Of a stretch of 64,000 nucleotides of DNA, positions 7,929 to 16,245 are shown piece by piece. Within the stretch, counting starts at the first letter, position 1. Every line of letters begins with the position of its first letter. Below the pieces are notes generated by a model. That model was given only the letters and a program-made list of their open reading frames with translations. It was not told the DNA's origin and ran no database searches. A program made the position numbers and the translations under genes. Origin of the DNA: Amycolatopsis jejuensis (GTDB lineage Bacteria > Actinomycetota > Actinomycetes > Mycobacteriales > Pseudonocardiaceae); contig NZ_JNYZ01000017.1 in the NCBI RefSeq assembly GCF_000717335.1, positions 62,001 through 126,000 of the forward strand, given 5' to 3'.

Positions 7929-9520
7929 ATCTCGCGCAACGCCGCCTGGTACGTGTCGAGGTCGAAGTCCAGCTCGTCCTCCACAGCGTCCTCTTCAGGC
8001 TCGACCAGCTGCTCCTCCAGCACCGTCACCAGCCGGTCGACGACGTCCACTCGCGACAGTCCCTGCTCCAGAAGCCGTTGCGCGGCAGGCCACAGCTCGG
8101 CCGGGTCGTCGTCCCACAGCTGGTCCACGACCGACGTCTCCAGCGCCAGCCGGAGCCCGTCGGTGCCGTCGAACTCGTCCGCGGCAAGGGATTCGTGGTA
8201 CTCCGGGTGCGCGCCGATCACCAGCAGCCGCCGCTGTTCCGGGTCACCCGGGTCCAGGTCGGTGAACTCCTCGTCGCCGATCACGGTTTCCAGCTCCGGC
8301 ACCGCGAACCGGCGGCGGGCCACCACGGCGAGCACCTCGTCAGCGGACTCGGTGCCGTCGAGATATGCGCTGAGATCGTCGTCCTCGTCTTCGTCGGACA
8401 GATACTCGCCGAGGTACTCGGTGACCTCCTCGACGAGCGCGGCCGTCGCGACGTCGGACAGCTCGGCCCGGCGCGCGCCCCACGCGGACCACGCGAGCAC
8501 GACCGGCGCCACGGCGTCTTCGTCCTCCAGCTCGTATTCGCCGTCCAGCAACGATTCGAGGAAGCGCGCGAGCTTCTCCGGACCGACGCGCAGCGGGTTC
8601 GCCGGCTCGGTGCGGCAGCCGTGCTCCACCAGCAGCGCGGCGATTTCCCGTCCGGCTTCGGCGTCCGGCAGCGCCGTCTCGGCGAGGAACTGCGCCACCG
8701 CTTCCGCGCGCTGTTCGGCGGTCCACGCAACGACCGGCGGCGCCACGGAAGGCTCCGGCAGCGACCGCGCCCAGACGAGCGCGATCGCGTGGAACCGCGA
8801 GTAGTCCTCGCCGACGTCCGGCTCGTCGAGGGCGTCCGTGGCCGCGATCCCGGCCAGGAGCAGCCGGTGTGCGTCGGCGGGCTCGACCTTGTCCAGCACG
8901 ACCAGGTCGCCGTCCTCCGCGGCCTGCGTGCGCATCTCGGCGAGGACTTCGTGCGGTTCCTCGATCACCACGAGGTCGCGGACCCGGCCGCCCTCGGTGA
9001 AGTCCAGCAGCGCGAGCAGACCCAGCGTCGCGTCGCCGCGGGAGAACACGCACAGCAGCGACGACTCGTCGCCGTACACATCGCCGGTCCGCCAGCATTC
9101 GCCGACGCTGACCTGCCCGATCTCCGCCGCCCACTCCGGCTCCGGGATCCCCCGGCCCAGCACGACCGCGAGCGCCTCGGCCGCCGCCGAGCGCTCCTCC
9201 TCGGTCTCGGCCAGTACCTGCAGCGCGGCCAGCAAAGCCGCCGCGCCGGGCGTGATCTTGCGCTGGGCGAACGCGATCAGCTCGAGCCCGAGATCCGTGT
9301 CGGGCTCGTCCTCCACCACGACCTCACGCCATTGCCCGACGACCTCGGAGCCGAGCAGGTCGACGTCGAACGGGCCGGGTTCGGCCGCAACGGCGGAGAA
9401 GTCCCGCAGCACGTCCTTGAACAGGCCGTTGATGCTCGGGGCTGACGGTAGGGAACTCTTCTTGCGGGCGCGACTCACCGGACTCATGCCGGACATCGTG
9501 GTCCATGCCGTGCGCGGCAC
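7925..9520 (-). CDS. Large acidic cytoplasmic protein of unknown function
   Basis: 531 residues, very rich in Asp and Glu, for example EYLSDEDEDDDLSAYLDGTE and the C-terminal EEDAVEDELDFDLDTYQAAL. No signal peptide, membrane helix or known catalytic motif is visible. Several ATG codons cluster at the start (codons 1, 9 and 12), so the first 11 residues are uncertain; the part from SRARKKSSLPSAPSINGLFK onward looks like the real N-terminus of the folded region. It lies 23 bases downstream of a small membrane-protein gene on the same strand and may be co-transcribed with it. Base composition matches the neighbours. Function unknown. Confidence 0.8.
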   Translation of the reverse strand: MPRTAWTTMSGMSPVSRARKKSSLPSAPSINGLFKDVLRDFSAVAAEPGPFDVDLLGSEVVGQWREVVVEDEPDTDLGLELIAFAQRKITPGAAALLAALQVLAETEEERSAAAEALAVVLGRGIPEPEWAAEIGQVSVGECWRTGDVYGDESSLLCVFSRGDATLGLLALLDFTEGGRVRDLVVIEEPHEVLAEMRTQAAEDGDLVVLDKVEPADAHRLLLAGIAATDALDEPDVGEDYSRFHAIALVWARSLPEPSVAPPVVAWTAEQRAEAVAQFLAETALPDAEAGREIAALLVEHGCRTEPANPLRVGPEKLARFLESLLDGEYELEDEDAVAPVVLAWSAWGARRAELSDVATAALVEEVTEYLGEYLSDEDEDDDLSAYLDGTESADEVLAVVARRRFAVPELETVIGDEEFTDLDPGDPEQRRLLVIGAHPEYHESLAADEFDGTDGLRLALETSVVDQLWDDDPAELWPAAQRLLEQGLSRVDVVDRLVTVLEEQLVEPEEDAVEDELDFDLDTYQAALREI

Positions 9521-9543
9521 CGACGGCGGCTCCGGCGATCGGC

Positions 9544-9705
9544 TCAGCCGGTGGGTCCGGACGGGTCACCGACGTGGCGGCGCGCCTTCACGCGACGTTC
9601 GCGCAACGCCTCGTCGACGTCGTAGACGAAGCCTCCGGCGGCCATCGCCACCAGGAGCGTCAAACCGAGTACCGAGCCGACCCAGGTCAGGACGATCGTC
9701 AACAT
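9544..9705 (-). CDS. Small single-span membrane protein (53 residues)
   Basis: A short frame with an exceptionally good ribosome site, GGAGGAGG, seven bases before its ATG at 9705. It encodes MLTIVLTWVGSVLGLTLLVA, a hydrophobic helix of about 24 residues, followed by FVYDVDEALRERRVKARRHV and a short Gly/Pro tail. The cationic stretch after the helix predicts an outside-in orientation with the C-terminus in the cytoplasm. It sits just upstream of the acidic-protein gene and downstream of the coaA terminator hairpin. The strong ribosome site, membrane helix and lack of overlap with other genes support a real gene. No function can be assigned. Confidence 0.7.
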   Translation of the reverse strand: MLTIVLTWVGSVLGLTLLVAMAAGGFVYDVDEALRERRVKARRHVGDPSGPTG

Positions 9706-9776
9706 CGTGGCCTCCTCCGCAGGTCGGGAGCGACTTCCTGCTGTCTTCAGGGTCGCCCGGGACCGGGGGCGGGGGT

Positions 9777-9809
9777 ATCGGCCAAGTGGTTACGAACACA
9801 CTGGCCGAT
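9777..9809 (-). terminator. Hairpin downstream of coaA
   Basis: Arms at 9777-9788 (ATCGGCCAAGTG) and 9799-9809 (CACTGGCCGAT) pair with one bulged base around a ten-base loop. The site lies 58 bases beyond the coaA stop codon on the minus strand and before the small membrane-protein gene. Many actinobacterial terminators lack a U tract, as here. Confidence 0.55.
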
Positions 9810-9867
9810 CGGTGGAGAACGTCCTGGCGGAGTGAGGATCGGGACGCGAGAGGTGCCTGTGGGTGAA

Positions 9868-10803
9868 TCAGAGCTTGCGCAGGCGTACCCGGTTGATGGT
9901 GTGGTCGGCGTCCTTGCGAAGCACGAGCGTCGCGCGCGGGCGCGTCGGCTTGATGTTCTCCATCAGGTTCGGCTCGTTGATCGTGCTCCACAGGTGCCGC
10001 GCCTCTTCGCGGGCCTCGTCGTCGTCGAGGCCGGCGAAGTGGTGGAAGTGCGACGCCGGGTCGGCGAAGGCGGTGTGCCGCAGCTTCAGGAACCGCTCGA
10101 CGTACCAGCGCTCGATGTCGCCGGTGTGCGCGTCCACGTAGATCGAGAAGTCGAACAGGTCCGACACCGTCAGCCGCGGGCCGGGCTGCAGCACGTTCAG
10201 TCCCTCGACGATCAGGATGTCCGGCCGCTCCACGACCTGCTCCTCGCCGGGCAGGATGTCGTAGGCCAGGTGCGAGTACACCGGCGCGGACACCCGGTCG
10301 GCGCCGGACTTCACCTCGGTGACGAACCGCAGCAGCGCACGCCGGTCGTAGCTTTCCGGGAAACCCTTGCGGTGCATGATGCCTCGCCGGGTCAGCTCGT
10401 CCCGCGGGTACAGGAAGCCGTCGGTGGTGACGAGGTCGACGCGCGGGTGGTCGGGCCAGCGGGCGAGCAGCGTGCGCAGGATCCGGGCGGTGGTCGACTT
10501 GCCGACCGCGACGCTTCCCGCGATGCCGATCACGTACGGGACTTTGGTGCTGCGACAGTCCTCGCCGAGGAAGGTCGTGGTCGCTTCGTACAGCTGCTGG
10601 CGGGCCTTCACCTGGAGGTTGATCAGCCGGGACAGCGGCAGGTAGACGTCGGCGACCTCGGCGAGATCGATCTGCTCCCCGAGCCCGCGCAGCCGGACCA
10701 GCTCGTCCGCGGTCAACGGCAGCGGGGTGGAACTCCGCAGCTCCCGCCACTGTTCCCGGTGCAGCTCCACGTAAGGGCTGAGTTCACGGACCCGTGGTGG
10801 CAT
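9868..10803 (-). CDS. coaA: Pantothenate kinase, type I (CoaA)
   Basis: 311 residues, the normal length of bacterial type I pantothenate kinase, which phosphorylates pantothenate with ATP in the first and usually rate-limiting step of coenzyme A synthesis. The Walker A loop is clear ([18 protein letters not shown]96-S103), as are VTTDGFLYP, the [15 protein letters not shown] region and the substrate-binding [17 protein letters not shown]. The ATG at 10803 is preceded by GAGGAGTG. Transcribed alone with its own hairpin terminator. No anomalies; CoA or its thioesters may inhibit it, as known for the family. Confidence 0.98.
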   Translation of the reverse strand: MPPRVRELSPYVELHREQWRELRSSTPLPLTADELVRLRGLGEQIDLAEVADVYLPLSRLINLQVKARQQLYEATTTFLGEDCRSTKVPYVIGIAGSVAVGKSTTARILRTLLARWPDHPRVDLVTTDGFLYPRDELTRRGIMHRKGFPESYDRRALLRFVTEVKSGADRVSAPVYSHLAYDILPGEEQVVERPDILIVEGLNVLQPGPRLTVSDLFDFSIYVDAHTGDIERWYVERFLKLRHTAFADPASHFHHFAGLDDDEAREEARHLWSTINEPNLMENIKPTRPRATLVLRKDADHTINRVRLRKL

Positions 10804-10864
10804 CGCACACTCCTCGGCCGTCGCCTGCGCTGGCTCCGTACAGCGCTACTCGCGTAACGCCGTT

Positions 10865-10874
10865 CTAACGTTAG
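10865..10874. promoter_or_regulatory. Palindrome CTAACGTTAG upstream of coaA
   Basis: A perfect ten-base palindrome lies 62-71 bases upstream of the coaA start codon, in an AT-richer stretch of the 122-base gap between coaA and the macrodomain gene. It could be an operator. There is no further support, and no confident -10/-35 pair was seen. Confidence 0.25.
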
Positions 10875-10925
10875 GGCTTACCGCGCGTGAACGCGCTGTG
10901 ATGTGTTGCACTGACGAAGGAATCG

Positions 10926-11549
10926 TCACCTAACGTGACCGTTGGCGCCGAAGACTTCCTGCCACGCGGCGGCGACCTGCCGGGCGCACGTGGCCGGCGC
11001 CACGCCCCCGACCCCGGTGCCGAGACCGGGCATCGCGATGGTCCGGACCGCGTCGCGGACCGGGCCGGATTCGAGCTGACCTTGCCGCCACTGCAGGAAA
11101 ACCGCGCGCGCGGCGAGGTACGGGTGCACGGTGTCGGCAGGCAGCCGTTCGCCCGGCTCACGCATCGTCGGCGCGCTGATCAGCCACGCCGGTTCGTCCT
11201 CGCCCGTCGGCACGATCACCGACTCGCCGATCGGCAGCTCACCGCCATAGGCCGCCAGCACCGCGCTGCGGACGTACTGCTCCACGTCGGGAAACGCCCG
11301 CGAGTACACGGCATCGATCCCGCCGCGCATCCAGCCGTACGAATTCGCCGGGCTGACCACCGCCTGCGCGGCGATGTCGAGCACCGAACCGCGGTGTACC
11401 CGTACCGGGCCGCCGAAATCCGCCACGACGGACGTCCACGCCGCGGCAAGTGGTTCATCGACGGCACACAGCACCAACTCCGGCGCGGGGGGCGAATCCG
11501 GTGAAACGGCGTCCCCGCGCCCGGCGTGCGTGCCCGATTCGGCGGTCAC
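10926..11549 (-). CDS. Macrodomain (ADP-ribose-binding) protein
   Basis: About 207 residues from a GTG at 11549. The core reads VVSPANSYGWMRGGIDAVYS, matching the macrodomain nucleotide loop (P-A-N-S-x-G-x-M-x-G-G), with a second glycine-rich loop IAMPGLGTGVGGVAPATCAR. Macrodomains bind or hydrolyse ADP-ribose derivatives, often removing ADP-ribose from proteins or nucleic acids. The long upstream continuation of the same frame is antisense to pheA and was left out. GTG is preferred because the ATG at 11560 is out of frame. The gene is divergent from pheA with an 87-base gap. No toxin or ADP-ribosyltransferase partner is adjacent, so the substrate is unknown. Confidence 0.85.
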   Translation of the reverse strand: MTAESGTHAGRGDAVSPDSPPAPELVLCAVDEPLAAAWTSVVADFGGPVRVHRGSVLDIAAQAVVSPANSYGWMRGGIDAVYSRAFPDVEQYVRSAVLAAYGGELPIGESVIVPTGEDEPAWLISAPTMREPGERLPADTVHPYLAARAVFLQWRQGQLESGPVRDAVRTIAMPGLGTGVGGVAPATCARQVAAAWQEVFGANGHVR

Positions 11550-11636
11550 CGTTCCAGCATCGCAAAAAACACCACCCGGCGTAACCGGGCTGTCCGAGTG
11601 AAAACCGCCACGTGCGAGGTCAGTAGCCTGGCAGTC

Positions 11637-12542
11637 GTGTTGCGGATCGCGTACTTCGGCCCTCAGGGCACATTTACCGAGCAGGCCGCCCGCGCGCTCG
11701 CGCCGGGAGAGGACCTCACCCCCTACGAGACCGTGCGGCTGGCGTTGCAAGCCGTGCGGGACAACGCCGCGGACGCCGCGTGCGTACCCATCGAGAACTC
11801 CGTCGAAGGCGTGGTCCCGACGACGCTCGACGGGCTCAGCGACGGCGACCCGCTCGTCGCCGTCGCGGAGACGATCCTGCCCATCCACTTCAGCGTGCTG
11901 ACCCGGCCCGGTGGCGGCGAAATCCGTACCGTGGCAAGTCATCCGCACGCGCTGGCCCAGGTCCGCGACTGGCTCGAGGCGAACCTGCCGGACGCCACCC
12001 CGGTCGCCGCGTCGTCCACCGCGGCGGCTGCGGTCGGCGTGGTCGACGGCAGCTTCGACGCCGCCGTGTCCGCGCCGGTCGCGATCGAGCACTACCCGCT
12101 GGAGGCGCTGGCCACCGGCGTCGCCGACGTCCGGGACGCGCAGACCCGGTTCCTGATGGTCCGCCGTCCCGGCGTGCTGCCCGCGCCCACCGGCGCCGAT
12201 CGCACGTCGATCGTCGCGGCCGCGGTCAACCGCACCGGAACGCTGGCCGAGCTGCTCGCCGAACTGGCGAGCCGCGGGATCAACCTGACCCGCCTCGACG
12301 CGCGGCCGACGCGCAGCAACTTCGGCGAGTACCGGTTCTTCATCGATTTCGAGGGACACGTCGCCGAACCCCGGATCATCGACGCGATGACCGCCCTTCG
12401 CCGCCGTTGTCACCTGCGGTTCCTCGGTTCGCACCCGCGCGCGGACGAGGTCGCGGCCACGATCGAGACGGGCGCGGGTAACCAGGACTTCGTCGACGCG
12501 CAGGCGTGGGTCGACGCGGTCTTGAAGGGGGAGGGCGCATGA
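11637..12542 (+). CDS. pheA: Prephenate dehydratase
   Basis: 301 residues from GTG at 11637, giving the N-terminus MLRIAYFGPQGTFTEQAARA typical of the family. It converts prephenate to phenylpyruvate in phenylalanine synthesis. The catalytic region runs to about 185 and includes CVPIENSVEGVV and the TRF motif in DAQTRFLMV. A regulatory ACT domain follows (about 200-275) with NRTGTLAELLAELASRGINL and the ESRP-equivalent LDARPTR, the site where phenylalanine acts as effector. An in-frame extension to 11526 exists but would overlap the divergent macrodomain gene. The stop overlaps the next gene in ATGA, and the same pheA-mutase pairing occurs in mycobacteria. Confidence 0.97.
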   Translation: MLRIAYFGPQGTFTEQAARALAPGEDLTPYETVRLALQAVRDNAADAACVPIENSVEGVVPTTLDGLSDGDPLVAVAETILPIHFSVLTRPGGGEIRTVASHPHALAQVRDWLEANLPDATPVAASSTAAAAVGVVDGSFDAAVSAPVAIEHYPLEALATGVADVRDAQTRFLMVRRPGVLPAPTGADRTSIVAAAVNRTGTLAELLAELASRGINLTRLDARPTRSNFGEYRFFIDFEGHVAEPRIIDAMTALRRRCHLRFLGSHPRADEVAATIETGAGNQDFVDAQAWVDAVLKGEGA

Positions 12543-13156
12543 GACTGCTGCTGGTGCGGCACGGGCAGACCGAGGGCAACGTCCGCCGTGCGCTGGACAC
12601 CGCGTTGCCCGGGCCGCCGCTCACCGAACTCGGCCGCGAGCAGGCCGTCGCGCTCGCGCAGCGGCTGGCGCCTGAGCCGATCGTGGCCGTGTACGCGTCA
12701 GAGGCGGTGCGCGCGCAGCAGACCGCGGCGCCGCTGGCGGAGACGTTCGGCCTCGAGGTGCAGGTGATCGAGGGCGTCAAGGAGGTCGACGCCGGTGACC
12801 TCGAAGGGAACACCGACCAGGAGTCGATCGCGGTATACATGCGCGCGGTGCGGGCGTGGACGGAAGGCGAGCTGCACGTCGGGATCCCTGGCGGGGAAAC
12901 CGGCGCGCAGGTCCAGGACCGGATGCGCCGGGCGGCCGGTGAGCTGCGCGCGAAGCACGAGGAGACGTCGCCGGACGGCGTCGTGGTGCTGGTCAGCCAC
13001 GGCGGCTCGATCCGGCTCGCCGGGGAGTGGCTCACCACGAACGTGCCCGCCGACGTGGCCAACAGCTCGCTGATCCCGAACACGGCCTTCGTCGAGCTGG
13101 TCACCCTCCCCGGCGGCGGCTGGAAGTGCCTGAGCTGGGTCGATACGCCGCTTTAG
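12539..13156 (+). CDS. Histidine phosphatase (phosphoglycerate-mutase-like)
   Basis: 205 residues from the ATG at 12539, which overlaps the pheA stop by four bases. The phosphoenzyme motif LLLVRHGQTEGN (H8) and the second catalytic histidine in VVLVSHGGSIRL define the histidine phosphatase superfamily. It probably removes phosphate from a small metabolite; true glycolytic mutase activity is unlikely because the family is broad and the mutase lid is not evident. It corresponds by position to mycobacterial gpm2 (Rv3837c). Its end is three bases from the convergent amidohydrolase gene, leaving no room for a separate terminator. Confidence 0.92.
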   Translation: MRLLLVRHGQTEGNVRRALDTALPGPPLTELGREQAVALAQRLAPEPIVAVYASEAVRAQQTAAPLAETFGLEVQVIEGVKEVDAGDLEGNTDQESIAVYMRAVRAWTEGELHVGIPGGETGAQVQDRMRRAAGELRAKHEETSPDGVVVLVSHGGSIRLAGEWLTTNVPADVANSSLIPNTAFVELVTLPGGGWKCLSWVDTPL

Positions 13157-13159
13157 GCC

Positions 13160-14386
13160 TCAGGCCGTGACGCGCGTACCCCGGCGCCAGATCGCCCGCG
13201 TGTTGAGCGTGTCGGAGATCGTGGTGGTGGGATCGCCGTCGACCAGGAGGAGGTCGGCGCGCAGTCCTTCGGCGATGCGGCCCCGGTCGTCGAGGGCGAA
13301 GCGGCGGGCGGTGGTGGCCGTGGCCGCCCGGAGCGCTTGGGCAGGCGTGAGGCCCGCGCGGACGAGGTACTGCAGTTCGTGGTGCAGGCTCGCGCCGTGG
13401 GCGAGGCCGCTGAGGAAGGGCAGCGGCAGGGAAACATCGGTGCCGGCCAGCAGGTCGACCCCGGCGTCGTGGAGGGCTTTCACGGTGGCCAGCACGTCGT
13501 TGATCTGGCCCTGCGGGTAGTGGCCGAAGGATCCGCGGAGGGTCTTTTCCCAGTCGGCGTCGAGGCGGCGGGCGACCCGGGGGTCGTCGGCCAGTTCCTC
13601 GCCGGTGATTCCCATCATCGACGCGTTCAGGACGACGCACGGGACGACGAACACGTCGGCGGCCTTGATCAGGCTGACGATCTCGCCGGTGTGCGGCCGG
13701 TCCATGAACAGGTGGGCGAGACCGTCGATCCCGGCCTCGACGGCCATCCGGGTGGCGTCCACGGTCAGCGTGTGGGCGAGGGTGAGCATGCCGTGCCGCT
13801 TGGCCTCGGCGACGCCCGCGTCCAGGGTGGCCTGGTCGAGCATCGGAAGGCCGGGATGCCCTTCGACGCTGCCGTCGTCGACCATGAACTTGATGTAGTC
13901 CGCGCCGTTTTCGACCAGCCGGGGAATGACCGCGACGGCCTCCTCCGGCGTGGTGACGTGTGCGGTGACCGGCGGCGGTCCGGCGGGCTTCGCGCCGGGA
14001 GGCGGGCCAGGGCGGAAGCCTTCGGGGAACAGCTCGCTGGGGTGCCCGCCCGGCGGGGTGAGGCCGAAACCGGACGACCGGATGTCGGCGACCGTGTCGT
14101 CGGCGCTGAGGTGCGCTCTGTTGCCGCGGGTGTTGGTGCCTTGCATTTCGAGTTCGGTGGTCACGCCGAACCGCAGTGCCATGGCGAGCGTCCCGGGGCC
14201 GGTGTGCACGTGGGCGTCGATCAGGCCGGGCAGGAGGGTGGCTCCGCTGCCGTCGACGACCTCGGCCCCGCCGGGGACCTCGCCGCCGACCTGGGTGATC
14301 CGCCCGTCCTCGACGATTACGGTGCGCACCCCGATGGCCTTCTCGCCGTCGAAAACCTGTGCGCCGGTGATGGCGGTGATGGACAT
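13160..14386 (-). CDS. Metal-dependent amidohydrolase
   Basis: 408 residues of the imidazolonepropionase/prolidase-like amidohydrolase group. Metal ligands are visible: H59-x-H61 in GLIDAHVHTGP, a lysine in DYIKFMVDDG (about 167), histidines in TLAHTLTVDA and LAHLFMDRPH, and an aspartate in LLAGTDVSLPLP (about 320). Such enzymes hydrolyse cyclic or N-acyl amides; the substrate is unknown. A Pro/Gly-rich insert around 120-145 is unusual. The gene is divergent from a MarR regulator, and a perfect inverted repeat lies between them just upstream of its start, so it is probably controlled by that regulator and may degrade the inducing compound. Confidence 0.9.
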   Translation of the reverse strand: MSITAITGAQVFDGEKAIGVRTVIVEDGRITQVGGEVPGGAEVVDGSGATLLPGLIDAHVHTGPGTLAMALRFGVTTELEMQGTNTRGNRAHLSADDTVADIRSSGFGLTPPGGHPSELFPEGFRPGPPPGAKPAGPPPVTAHVTTPEEAVAVIPRLVENGADYIKFMVDDGSVEGHPGLPMLDQATLDAGVAEAKRHGMLTLAHTLTVDATRMAVEAGIDGLAHLFMDRPHTGEIVSLIKAADVFVVPCVVLNASMMGITGEELADDPRVARRLDADWEKTLRGSFGHYPQGQINDVLATVKALHDAGVDLLAGTDVSLPLPFLSGLAHGASLHHELQYLVRAGLTPAQALRAATATTARRFALDDRGRIAEGLRADLLLVDGDPTTTISDTLNTRAIWRRGTRVTA

Positions 14387-14425
14387 GTCCTACCTCGATC
14401 CTGGGAGAGTCCTGCTGCCGAAAAG

Positions 14426-14441
14426 CATATCAAAAGATATG
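14426..14441. promoter_or_regulatory. Inverted repeat, likely MarR operator
   Basis: CATATC and GATATG flank a four-A centre, forming a perfect 16-base inverted repeat in the AT-rich 111-base gap between the divergent amidohydrolase and MarR genes. MarR dimers bind this kind of short palindrome. It lies 40 bases upstream of the amidohydrolase start and 57 bases upstream of the MarR start, where it could repress both. Confidence 0.7.
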
Positions 14442-14497
14442 TAGTTGCTTGCTGCTATGAATATGCAGACCGGTGGCGAACTTTGTAGGATCGAGCG

Positions 14498-14953
14498 ATG
14501 GCCACCCCTTCCCCGCACCCGGGACGAGATGCCGTGCTCGAGGAGGTCGGCCCGGCGTTGTCGCGGCTGCGGCGCCGTACCTCGAACGGACGCGGAGACC
14601 TCACCCGCAACTTCGTCCTGAACGTGGTCGCGGACGCGTCGGGGGAGATGACCGTCGGTGGCATCGCCGCCGAACTGGGGGTCACCCAGCCGGTGGCCAG
14701 CCGTACCATCACCACCTGCATCGCGGACGGGCTCCTGCGGCGGGCCGCGTCGCAAGCGGACGGGCGGCGCACCGTCCTGGAGCTCACCGAGGCCGGGGCC
14801 GCCGAGCGGAATCGTTTCGCGGCCGAGCAGCGCGCGACCTTCGAGCAGATCACGGCGGCTTGGCTGCCGAGTGAGCGCCTGCAGTTCGCCCGGTTCCTGA
14901 TCCGCTACGGCCAGGACGCCAGTGCCTGGTCGGCCCGGCAGCGCCAGGGGTAG
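14498..14953 (+). CDS. MarR-family transcriptional regulator
   Basis: 151 residues with a winged helix-turn-helix (about 50-110): MTVGGIAAELGVTQPVASRT is the recognition region, followed by a wing with ASQADGRRTVLELTEAG. Flanking helices would form the dimer interface. MarR proteins are usually repressors released by small aromatic or oxidised ligands. Its divergent arrangement with an amidohydrolase and the palindrome between them suggest local autoregulation and control of that enzyme. The last codon is followed by a 146-base gap before the next gene. Identification is firm; the ligand is unknown. Confidence 0.93.
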   Translation: MATPSPHPGRDAVLEEVGPALSRLRRRTSNGRGDLTRNFVLNVVADASGEMTVGGIAAELGVTQPVASRTITTCIADGLLRRAASQADGRRTVLELTEAGAAERNRFAAEQRATFEQITAAWLPSERLQFARFLIRYGQDASAWSARQRQG

Positions 14954-15099
14954 ATCACTCGTGCTGGGGAACGTCGCGTGAACACCCCCGACGTGGGGAA
15001 CCAACCGGATGCGGGGCAACCCGGTCCGGACCTGGCACGTCCTCCGGGCGAAAGGTTCCTCCCCGGTACCGCGTTCACCAGCACAGCGAGGCGAGTGAG

Positions 15100-15732
15100 A
15101 TGGCAAACACGAAGAAACCGTGGTTTTCCCTGGTCTTCCTGTCCGCACTGGGCGCGTCGGGGGCCCTGCTGCTGTCCGCGTGCGGCCAGGGTGCCCCGGC
15201 CGCGAGCGGGCCGTCGAGTTCCGAAGCCCCGTCGTCCAGTTCGTCGGCACCCAGTTCGGCACCGTCCCCTTCGGGCAGTTCGTCGTCCGCGAAGCCGCCG
15301 GTGGACAACGGGCTCTGCAAGGCAGCCGACGTCACGTTGTCGATCGGCAAGGGCGACGCCGGCGCGGGTTCGGTCTACCGGCCGCTGCTGATCAAGAACA
15401 CCAGCAACACGCCGTGCACCATCCAGGGGTTCCCCGGCGTGTCGTACGTCGGCGGCGCGGACGGGCACCAGATCGGCCCGGCCGCGTTCCGCGAAGGGGA
15501 GAAGGGTGCCGTGGTGAAGCTGGCGCCGGGTCAGTCGGCCGCGGCGGACCTCCAGTTCGTGCAGGTCCGCAACTTCGACCCGGCAGTCTGCAAGCCGACC
15601 GACGTCAAGGGCCTTCGGGTGTACCTGCCGCAGGAGACGGCGTCGAAGTTCGTGGCCGACCCGGGCACCGGATGCGCGGGGGAGAAGCTGCCCGGCAACC
15701 AGCTCGCGGTGAAGACCGTGCACGCCGCCTGA
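15100..15732 (+). CDS. DUF4232 lipoprotein
   Basis: 210 residues. A signal peptide ends in the lipobox LLLSACG (Cys at about 28), so the mature protein is lipid-anchored outside the membrane. A Ser/Pro-rich linker (about 32-67) leads to a DUF4232 domain (about 70-205) with the typical features YRPLLIKNTSNTPCTIQGFP and paired cysteines. The domain is a beta-sandwich of unknown role found widely in actinobacterial lipoproteins. It follows the MarR gene by 146 bases and is not clearly in an operon with it. It ends three bases from a convergent gene. Confidence 0.9.
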   Translation: MANTKKPWFSLVFLSALGASGALLLSACGQGAPAASGPSSSEAPSSSSSAPSSAPSPSGSSSSAKPPVDNGLCKAADVTLSIGKGDAGAGSVYRPLLIKNTSNTPCTIQGFPGVSYVGGADGHQIGPAAFREGEKGAVVKLAPGQSAAADLQFVQVRNFDPAVCKPTDVKGLRVYLPQETASKFVADPGTGCAGEKLPGNQLAVKTVHAA

Positions 15733-15735
15733 CGG

Positions 15736-16188
15736 TCAGCCCCGCGCGCAGAGCTGCTGCACCCGCACGACGTCGGCCTGCCGTTCCGGATTGTCGAAAC
15801 GGCTGCTGAGCACCATGCGGTTCACGCCGTCGAGGCTCTGCGCGAGCGGCTGGTACCCGCCGTCGAAGGTCGCCGCCGCCCTGGCCAGCTCCAGGGCAGC
15901 GGTGATCCGATGCACGGAATCGTCGGACATCCGGGTGAACTGCGTCGGGTCGTACCCGCCGGTCGTGTCCGGGATCCGCCCGGCGCGGGAGAACGACTCG
16001 CACGCGGCGGCGGCATCCACGTTCGCCCCCGCGCGCTGACCGGAAAGCCCCCAGAGCAGCCCCACCACGCAGGTACCGAGCACGAACCCGGCAACGGCGG
16101 CGAGGACCAGCGGGCGGCGTGATTTCGGGGCCTCGGTCTCGGTGCTCTCGTCATCGTCCGGCAGCGGCGGGGTGTCGAGCGCGGTCAT
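15736..16188 (-). CDS. Single-span membrane protein of unknown function
   Basis: 150 residues. An acidic N-terminal tail and basic KSRRP are followed by one transmembrane helix (about 27-48, LVLAAVAGFVLGTCVVGLLW), then an extracytoplasmic helical domain with two cysteines (in AAACESFSRAG and VQQLCARG) that may form a disulfide. No signal cleavage site or known domain is visible. It is downstream of the MFS gene on the same strand with a 57-base gap and may be co-transcribed with it. Function unknown. Confidence 0.8.
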   Translation of the reverse strand: MTALDTPPLPDDDESTETEAPKSRRPLVLAAVAGFVLGTCVVGLLWGLSGQRAGANVDAAAACESFSRAGRIPDTTGGYDPTQFTRMSDDSVHRITAALELARAAATFDGGYQPLAQSLDGVNRMVLSSRFDNPERQADVVRVQQLCARG

Positions 16189-16245
16189 GGCGTACCTCCC
16201 GGCAGCCGGGGTGAGCTGCTATTTCAGCACCAAAACCGCGCCGGA

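Noticed and set aside
8078..9445. Long open frame opposite the acidic-protein gene
   Set aside because: It is the antisense image of the acidic protein, with His/Arg/Leu-rich composition typical of a shadow frame.
11550..12434. Upstream part of the macrodomain reading frame
   Set aside because: It lies antisense to pheA and has no domain; the macrodomain begins about residue 20 of the GTG-initiated form.
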